Virus record (IMG/VR): IMGVR_UViG_3300009514_000013
Span: 20,363-84,362 of that record
Length of the DNA: 64,000 nucleotides
Direction: 5' to 3' (one strand)
From: a virus
This document shows, piece by piece, positions 57,840 through 64,000 of the stretch. Below the pieces are notes generated by a model. That model was not told where the DNA came from. It made no database searches and saw only the letters and a program-made list of their open reading frames with translations. A program made the translations under genes and the position numbers. Within the stretch, counting starts at the first letter, position 1. Each line of letters starts with the position of its first letter.

Positions 57840-58979
57840 TTGGCTGATCTACCTACCAGAGAAGAACTCTTTCAACGATGGCGAGCAGCTGCTTTGGCTG
57901 TTCCAGGTACCCGGATTTCCCCTCGTGAAATCGATCGCGATGGATCAGATCTCAATCTGGTAGCAGCAGCCGGATCCATTCTCGGTGAGGAAATTGTCAA
58001 CCGCGAAGCTAAAGCACTGGCTGGTGTTTTCGAAGATACTGCTGAAGGTGAAGCTCTTGACCGAGTCGTCTTCGATCGAAAGGGATTGCCCAGAAAGCCA
58101 TCAGCACCAGCTGTTGGTGAGGTTGAACTGACTCGTCCAACATTTGCCGCTGGTGCTGGAACCATCGATGGTGGCTTGTCAGGCTCTTTACCTACTCCGA
58201 CACGAATCCGAACCAATCAGGGAATCACTTATATTCTAACAGAACCAGCTGTGTTCGGAGCTGCTGATCTCGGACCAATCACGGTGACCGTACAGGCTGA
58301 GCTAGCTGGCCTATCTGAAGAGGTAGCTGAAGACCAAGCTTGGAATTTCGTTGATGTTCCTTTTGATACGTCAATTGTAATTGCCAATCCGGTAGAGATG
58401 GCAGGTGCTGCTGATGAAGAAACAGACGCAACCTATCGTTCACGAGCCAAAGCGTTCTTTCCTACCATCCGAAGAGGAACCTTAGGCGCAATCGAGTTTG
58501 GCTTGGTATCCACTCCTGGAATTGAAACAGCAACTGTTCTGGAAACGATTGCACCTGGAACGGGTTTACCAGCTTGTTCTGTTCAAGCATTCATTCTGGA
58601 TGCTTTAGGAAATGCGAACGAAACACTCGCAGCACGAGGACTTCTGAACCTATTGGAATTCAGAGCTGCCGGTATACCCGTAATCATTGTTCCTGGAACA
58701 CCTCGATTCATTGATATCCGAATCATTCTTTCATTCGACACAGCTGTTGTTTTGGACACTAGCCAAGCTGCTGATGATGTTCGATCGGCGATCATTACTG
58801 CTCTCAACAATCAGAGACCAGGTCAAAATCTATTGCGTTCTACCATCATTGCAGCAGCTAGATCTGTTGAAGGTGTAACCATTGAAGATACCGATTTGAT
58901 CGAACCTGCTGGTACATTGATTCCAGCAACTCCCGATGAAGCTTTCCGCACCCGTCGAGAGTTGATTGAAACCACTTAG
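57840..58979 (+). CDS. Baseplate J-like protein (copy 1)
   Basis: 379 residues from TTG 57840 after GAAGGAG. Start like LPTREELFQRW. Baseplate J/gp47 features include SDLNLVAAAGSILGEEI, ADEETDATYRSRAKAFFPTI, RRGTLGAIEFGLVSTPGIETATVLE. It forms the ring of the baseplate with the gp25-like subunits. Confidence 0.8.
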   Translation: MADLPTREELFQRWRAAALAVPGTRISPREIDRDGSDLNLVAAAGSILGEEIVNREAKALAGVFEDTAEGEALDRVVFDRKGLPRKPSAPAVGEVELTRPTFAAGAGTIDGGLSGSLPTPTRIRTNQGITYILTEPAVFGAADLGPITVTVQAELAGLSEEVAEDQAWNFVDVPFDTSIVIANPVEMAGAADEETDATYRSRAKAFFPTIRRGTLGAIEFGLVSTPGIETATVLETIAPGTGLPACSVQAFILDALGNANETLAARGLLNLLEFRAAGIPVIIVPGTPRFIDIRIILSFDTAVVLDTSQAADDVRSAIITALNNQRPGQNLLRSTIIAAARSVEGVTIEDTDLIEPAGTLIPATPDEAFRTRRELIETT

Positions 58980-58987
58980 GAAATTCA

Positions 58988-60649
58988 ATGGCTGAATTCG
59001 GACCACCTCTCCCAATCACTCGAGATGAACTCATTGATGTTCTGAGAAGGAACTTCGAAGCCCATTGGATAGGTGACGATGATCCTGCTTTTCCATCGGG
59101 TTTGTTGGGAGACCCTTCTAGCCTTTCGATCTTCGAAGGTGCCATTGCTCAGATTCTAAGGATTCAAGAGTCTGTAGATGAAAACCTTTACAATGGAGCA
59201 TTCATCCTCACTGCTCCTGGCCGATCACCAGCCACTTCAACGGTTAGATTATCTAGACCATCAGGTGCTGAAGTTGTTGTACTAACCACAACAAGATTCC
59301 AAGACGATCGTGGAGCAATTTGGAGACCAATTTCTAATTTTACCATTCCTGCTTCTGGTGGTGCTCAAGAGGTAGATGTTCCGATTCAAACCGAGCGAGC
59401 TGGCTACTTTCTCAATTCGTTTCTACCACTTACCTACCAAGCGTTGGACCCTCTTCCTGATCCAACGCTCATAACAATTGCTGGGGTTGATCCTGCAGTC
59501 GGTGGGAAAACTCCTTATCTGGATCAACATGGAAAAGAACGTCGTGTATTTCGGGCATCTTTAGAAAGTGATGAACAGTACCGTGCAAGAATTCGTTTTA
59601 TCGAGGACCAGGTCAGTCCAAAAGCTATTGCACAGACAGTCATTGATATACTTGATGCTTTCCCTCTGACGAAACCGATTGTTGATCTCATCATTCGAGA
59701 TGGGCTTAGAACAGTCATAGAGCCATTTGAAGACTCTGCTCAACACGCTCAGATCAACCTCACTGGTAGTCCTGGTGGTTTGTTCTATGACAGCGAAGTC
59801 CCGATACCTGTACCCGCAATTACGCCATACATAGGCGGGGCATTCTTAGATGATTTGAATGGTGGAGTTCTGAGATCAAGAGAGGATGCGTGTGCTTGGT
59901 TTGACATCTTTCTCCCAAATCTAGTCGATCCTGACGAAGCTAGAAGGTTCACAGATGATCCGGATCCACTTTTGGGTTTTTGGTTCGATGATGACGATTT
60001 CGGATATATGGATGGCGTGGCCAGCGAAGCTCTTACTGCACCAATAGCAGCACTTGCGGATGAGTTAGATCGAAGAAGAGCCGCTTGTGTGAGATTTCGA
60101 ATCATTGTTGGGGAAGACGTTCGTTTAGTTAGAGTTCCTCCATTTGGAAGTCTGCGTATTTTTGGAGCGTGGTCTGACCAGAGTGGAGCGACTACTGAAC
60201 CTGAAATAATTGATGCCGTTGCTACCTTCGATGGTGATGAAACGTACATGGTTACTACAACAGGTGCTGGACCATCAGCTGCTTTTACAGCTTCCGATCT
60301 TCTCTTTGATATGCCGACTGTCACTCCTCCTGTGTCTATTTCACATGTTGTGATGAGAGCTAGAGTAAGAAAACAAGATGTTGGGGCTGGGGCTGATCCG
60401 ATTTTCAATTTCGTCATCGGACCGACAGCAGTTGCACCCGAAAGAGTGCCACCATCAGTTACAATCGACACAGAATCATATCGAGAAATCGAAGTAATTC
60501 TTGAAGAAAATCCAATAGCTGCTGCTCCTTGGACTCTAGGAGATATCTCAGGGATCGTGATATTTGGATGCGCGAATACAGCTGGTGTTGCTACAGAAGA
60601 ACTTCGTGTGTCTGAACTATCAATTGAATTCGTGGTAAATCATGGCTAG
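58988..60649 (+). CDS. Baseplate J-like protein (copy 2)
   Basis: 553 residues. Similar start (LPITRDELIDVLRRNF) and middle (SDEQYRARIRFIEDQVSPKAIAQTV) to copy 1, with an added C-terminal beta domain of about 200 residues. Copies 1 and 2 are probably a heterodimer. Confidence 0.75.
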   Translation: MAEFGPPLPITRDELIDVLRRNFEAHWIGDDDPAFPSGLLGDPSSLSIFEGAIAQILRIQESVDENLYNGAFILTAPGRSPATSTVRLSRPSGAEVVVLTTTRFQDDRGAIWRPISNFTIPASGGAQEVDVPIQTERAGYFLNSFLPLTYQALDPLPDPTLITIAGVDPAVGGKTPYLDQHGKERRVFRASLESDEQYRARIRFIEDQVSPKAIAQTVIDILDAFPLTKPIVDLIIRDGLRTVIEPFEDSAQHAQINLTGSPGGLFYDSEVPIPVPAITPYIGGAFLDDLNGGVLRSREDACAWFDIFLPNLVDPDEARRFTDDPDPLLGFWFDDDDFGYMDGVASEALTAPIAALADELDRRRAACVRFRIIVGEDVRLVRVPPFGSLRIFGAWSDQSGATTEPEIIDAVATFDGDETYMVTTTGAGPSAAFTASDLLFDMPTVTPPVSISHVVMRARVRKQDVGAGADPIFNFVIGPTAVAPERVPPSVTIDTESYREIEVILEENPIAAAPWTLGDISGIVIFGCANTAGVATEELRVSELSIEFVVNHG

Positions 60650-60664
60650 TAGAAGGAGCACCCG

Positions 60665-62572
60665 ATGACCAGTCCGAGAACTGTTATTTTCAACACCTTA
60701 GAGCAAATCCTATCAACGGATATGAACAGAGTTGGGACCTTAGCTGGTAAAGCCGCTATGGATACTTTGCTTTGGATATCTACTGGGTTTTCAGGAGCAA
60801 CTCCCAAGAATGCAACTGTTCAAGGTTTAGATCTGACTGCTGCAGCAGCCCTCACTGTGGATCTTTCTCCAGGTGAACTTCTTCTTTATGACGGAGCCGC
60901 TTCTGGTGACGATTCTAAGATGAGACTTGGTCGGCTCGATGCAACCGAGAACATCAATCTTGGACCAGCGGCTGCTGCAAATCCAAGAGTCGATTTAATC
61001 TATGCCACACCAACTGTGGTAACTAGCGATTCTTCGATCCGAAACGTTTTGACGCTTCCAGCTAGGACAGTGACTCCAACTCTTATTGATAAGACCTCAG
61101 ACTCAGGTTTGAGTATTACTGTAGCAACTGGTGGCGAAAGTGCGTTACCAACTCCACCTGTAGCTCCAGCTGGCGCTATTCCTCTTTGGTATGTATTTGT
61201 CGGAGTAGGTGTCGGAGGATTTACAGATGCGGAATTTATCGATGCTAGGGATAAGTTACAACCCGAATCACTAGCTATTCAGAATGAAAGGCAACATGGT
61301 TGCTACATAGCTCGAGATCCTTTGTCTACGACATCAGCAATTTTGGAAAATGGTGTTGTAACTGTAGGTGGACGTTCGGTAAAAGTTTCATCCCAACAAT
61401 CTTTCACAGGTGTTGGGATGAGTGCTGATGGTTCTACAGCACTCACAGCAAGTACAGATTACGACATCTATATGATTGCTGGAGGCTCTTTGTCTCCAAT
61501 GGGGAAGAATACGAACGATGGATTTGTTCTTCGTATTGAGAGTGGCAACGCTCCTCAAGACAGCGGTTTCCCAATAGGAAGTATTACTTACCGACCACTT
61601 CCTGGAGTTCACGATGAAGTTCGTTTTACAACAACCCAGGCTCTTTATCTTGGTTCGTTAAGAACAAATCCAGGTGGTGGATTCGAAACTGGTGGGAGTG
61701 GTCAGCCCATTTCAAGAGATGGGGTGTCAAGAGATGTCACTGTCGAACCTGGACAAATTGGAGTCGCTACACTTCCCCATTGTTGGTTGAGACCACCGGT
61801 TGTCCGCTATGTAAGTTCAGAAGCTATTTCTGTAGGAGCTAGTCAATTTCTTATGTCTGGAATCCCTGGCCGAATAGGAACAACTACTGTAGTCGACATC
61901 ACTACAGATCTCCATAATTTAGAAGTTGAGCAGAATAGCACGTGGTATTACATCTACATGAGGAATCTGGTCGCAAAGAGTGCTTTGTCCAGGACACTTG
62001 TTCATTCGTACGTTTTTGAATTGTCTTCTGAAAAACCAGATTCGTTCGGAAGAAAGCCGACACCTCAAGTCGGCTTTGCTTCCGACGATTACTTATATTG
62101 CGGTGTCGTTTACAATAACTCAGCTGGAGATTTCTACCCGTTCCGAAAGAATGGTCATATTTATTTACTCGAAGGGACTTCCTTAGCTGCTCCTTGGGTC
62201 GATTTCTATATGGGAGCAACTCCTGCAACAGGAGATACTATTCCAAACAACCCGGGTGTTTTGGTGCAAACTATGAACCTTCCAGGGACTGCAAGGAATG
62301 GGATTGTGGATATAGAAATTGAGAGAAGCGGTACAACAAGTTCAGTAGCAGGTGTGAATATTTTCAACAATAATACAGGAGCAGTCCCCAAATTAACCCG
62401 ATTGGAATGGGGAGGAACAAATAATTTCGCCCCTGATGCAAAAACAGTCCAACTGTTTATGAAAGGTACAAGTGCTAGACAAATAGGACTTCGACAAGAT
62501 GGAATGGTAGACCTGACTGCCCATGTGAGCCTTTCTGGATTTGTTGAAGATGTTAACAGCCCTGATCAGTAG
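60665..62572 (+). CDS. Long tail protein/fibre (putative)
   Basis: 635 residues; SD GAAGGAGC (60653-60660). Beta-rich with Gly/Ser/Thr-rich stretches and no strict repeat. It carries segments such as ADGSTALTASTDYDIYMIAGG. Position after the baseplate ring suggests a fibre or tail-tip receptor protein. Not recognised. Confidence 0.55.
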   Translation: MTSPRTVIFNTLEQILSTDMNRVGTLAGKAAMDTLLWISTGFSGATPKNATVQGLDLTAAAALTVDLSPGELLLYDGAASGDDSKMRLGRLDATENINLGPAAAANPRVDLIYATPTVVTSDSSIRNVLTLPARTVTPTLIDKTSDSGLSITVATGGESALPTPPVAPAGAIPLWYVFVGVGVGGFTDAEFIDARDKLQPESLAIQNERQHGCYIARDPLSTTSAILENGVVTVGGRSVKVSSQQSFTGVGMSADGSTALTASTDYDIYMIAGGSLSPMGKNTNDGFVLRIESGNAPQDSGFPIGSITYRPLPGVHDEVRFTTTQALYLGSLRTNPGGGFETGGSGQPISRDGVSRDVTVEPGQIGVATLPHCWLRPPVVRYVSSEAISVGASQFLMSGIPGRIGTTTVVDITTDLHNLEVEQNSTWYYIYMRNLVAKSALSRTLVHSYVFELSSEKPDSFGRKPTPQVGFASDDYLYCGVVYNNSAGDFYPFRKNGHIYLLEGTSLAAPWVDFYMGATPATGDTIPNNPGVLVQTMNLPGTARNGIVDIEIERSGTTSSVAGVNIFNNNTGAVPKLTRLEWGGTNNFAPDAKTVQLFMKGTSARQIGLRQDGMVDLTAHVSLSGFVEDVNSPDQ

Positions 62573-62583
62573 AAGGTGAATAA

Positions 62584-63207
62584 ATGACAACTAAGTTCGT
62601 CAACATAGATGAGATCACCTCCTATACTGATGAGGAATTTACTCCTGCAATTCAGATAGTCGGAACAGACGGGATCAATACAAAGCCGATCTTACTAGAT
62701 TCGAATGGAAGGATCCTCGTTTCGGTTACAACCCCATTATCACCCGGTAGCAATATAATCGGAAAGGTAAAGCTTACAGGTGACGATGAAAATTCATCAT
62801 TGGGTGTTACTGAGGACGGTCGACTGAAAGCGGAACTATCTCCTCCAACCACACCTTCTTCTAAAACAGGTGTGGTTGGAGAAGATCTTGGAACGATTTC
62901 ATCTCCTACATATCGAAACTATGATATTCCGATTGGAGAAACTTTAGTTCTTCAGCATTTTCTCGCTGGTTGCGAAGGTGAAAGGGGGAAGGGATCGAAA
63001 ATAGAAATATTTTACGATCAAGCTGTCGGTGAACCGATTCAAGATCAACGCTTGTCTCTTGTCTATGTCAATTCAAGTTCGATATTTGTACCGTTGAATT
63101 TCACAACACCTAGACCGGCCATATCCGGAGATAGGATCCGAATCCTACGAACTCCTTTGGAAGGATCGAGTCAGGAAATTTATGCAAAGTGGGAAGGGTA
63201 CTATTAA
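62584..63207 (+). CDS. Small beta-rich tail protein
   Basis: 207 residues; SD GAAGGTG. Beta-rich with a proline/Thr linker (SPPTTPSSKTG). Ends directly before the next gene. Likely a tail-fibre accessory; not recognised. Confidence 0.5.
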   Translation: MTTKFVNIDEITSYTDEEFTPAIQIVGTDGINTKPILLDSNGRILVSVTTPLSPGSNIIGKVKLTGDDENSSLGVTEDGRLKAELSPPTTPSSKTGVVGEDLGTISSPTYRNYDIPIGETLVLQHFLAGCEGERGKGSKIEIFYDQAVGEPIQDQRLSLVYVNSSSIFVPLNFTTPRPAISGDRIRILRTPLEGSSQEIYAKWEGYY

Positions 63208-64000
63208 ATGGAATTCTCAAATATCCCATACGCAGAATGGAAATCTCTAGCCCAATCCCACAATTGGGGCATTTATCATAAAACGGTTGATTTTGAGACG
63301 TGTGTTCTTTTTACAGGAACATCTGAGAACATCTTTCAAACGTTAGCTAAGAATATGACTTCTGGACAAACGGTAGATGGAAACCCAATCATCGATTGGG
63401 ATGATTGGAACACCCTCTTCAGCGGAACTAGCATAAGTGTAGCATCGAGCGATGAAGCCAAAACCAAACTTCTAGGCAATATCCCAAAAATAAACCCACC
63501 GAGAACTGAAGACAATAAACCTATCGTTGTCCTCTATCCGGCTAGAGAAGGATTCAACACTTGGATTACTGGGGCTTGCGATTACGACACGAGTCAAAAT
63601 CCACCCACTCTTCAAGCTAGAGGTGAAGGAACTCCTTTTGAATTATCGTGGACTTCCAACGAAACGGGTATCAAATCCATAGAGATGCAATTCTCAGAAC
63701 CGGTAGAGATACATGACGGTCAAGGTCAAATGAGAGAGACTGATGCTTGGGGTGTACAAGATAAAGTATCTTTTGTAGCTAAGCTTCCAGCTACTCCGGC
63801 AACTAATAATGTTGGAGTTGGAAATGCGGATAAGATAGCAACCGGTCTTGGATACAACATCTTTGTGCCAGCAGCAGGTGATGGTGACTGGGATATCGAT
63901 TATGGTGACGGGATCACAACACCTGGTACTGCAGTGCCTGCTCTCACAAATGGAGATGGTTATTGGGATGTCGATGTTGTATTAGGAGTGATCACTCCTA
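63208..64000 (+). CDS. Tail protein gene, 3' truncated by window
   Basis: ATG 63208 follows the upstream TAA; the frame is open to the window end (264 codons). Starts MEFSNIPYAEWKSLAQSHN. Contains beta-rich Asp/Gly segments near the end (DGDWDIDYGDGI, then DGYWDVDVVL), repeat-like. Probable receptor-binding or fibre protein. Confidence 0.6.
   Translation, partial: MEFSNIPYAEWKSLAQSHNWGIYHKTVDFETCVLFTGTSENIFQTLAKNMTSGQTVDGNPIIDWDDWNTLFSGTSISVASSDEAKTKLLGNIPKINPPRTEDNKPIVVLYPAREGFNTWITGACDYDTSQNPPTLQARGEGTPFELSWTSNETGIKSIEMQFSEPVEIHDGQGQMRETDAWGVQDKVSFVAKLPATPATNNVGVGNADKIATGLGYNIFVPAAGDGDWDIDYGDGITTPGTAVPALTNGDGYWDVDVVLGVITP

Noticed and set aside
59785-60471. 228-codon minus-strand frame
   Set aside because: Lies fully inside the J-like gene; composition is Ser/Thr/Pro-rich shadow of codon bias.

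Overview
The window is one continuous stretch of a tailed, contractile-tail (myovirus-type) bacteriophage genome. It has about 100 closely packed genes, nearly all on the + strand, with many ATGA/GTGA stop-start overlaps and no rRNA, IS element or CRISPR array. Both ends are open: a gene enters at base 1 and a tail-region gene leaves at base 64000. The host is not shown directly. Three cargo genes look myxobacterial or deltaproteobacterial in style: a lipoprotein with three MopE-type metal-binding motifs, a KQSVYLP ribbon-helix-helix protein, and a DUF6745-type pair. A Myxococcota-like host is therefore my working inference.

Layout. 0-5.6 kb: recombination and modification genes (SbcD/SbcC-like gp47/gp46 pair, ParB-methyltransferase fusion). 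5.6-7.2 kb: the larger of the two minus-strand units, two overlapping lipoprotein genes (MopE-VWA and an HExxH protein). 7.3-10.6 kb: beta-helix protein, small lipoprotein, RQGDV/DUF6745 pair. 10.6-16 kb: small membrane proteins, a terminase-small-subunit candidate and the terminase ATPase, whose Walker A motif is interrupted by a 392-residue intein. 16-28.9 kb: accessory genes (DUF932, two more metallophosphoesterases, RHH regulator, saccharopine-dehydrogenase-like enzyme, MazG, HD and DUF5664 nucleotide hydrolases, ClpP-like protease, zinc-ribbon proteins). 28.97-29.74 kb: a separate gene for the terminase nuclease domain, followed by about 300 bases of structured non-coding sequence ending in a tmRNA-like tRNA domain. 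30-64 kb: virion genes in classical order: portal, MuF, scaffold, major capsid, neck, sheath, tube, frameshifted tail chaperone, tape measure, LysM hub, hub, spike, two gp25-like and two baseplate-J-like proteins, distal tail genes.

The most unusual element is a dispersed family of at least 15 very short genes (a to o in the entries) between 1.6 and 25.8 kb. Their products follow a strict four-residue period (x-x-S-L, with L/I/V/F at every fourth position). Most are translationally coupled to the gene before them. Three have grown into near-perfect 12-bp tandem arrays (11, 13 and 13 units). I do not recognise this family.

Other standout signals are: a terminase large subunit divided into ATPase and nuclease genes 13 kb apart; an alanine-type (G3-U70) tmRNA tRNA-like domain with no tag-encoding region; and a 16-bp palindrome (GTTAAA-N4-TTTAAC) present five times, four of them in the place of the ribosome-binding site just before a start codon. 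A -1 frameshift site (T TTT TTC) in the tail chaperone and a run of stem-loops after the major capsid gene are also visible. All functional calls rest on motif and family recognition by eye; no database search was run.
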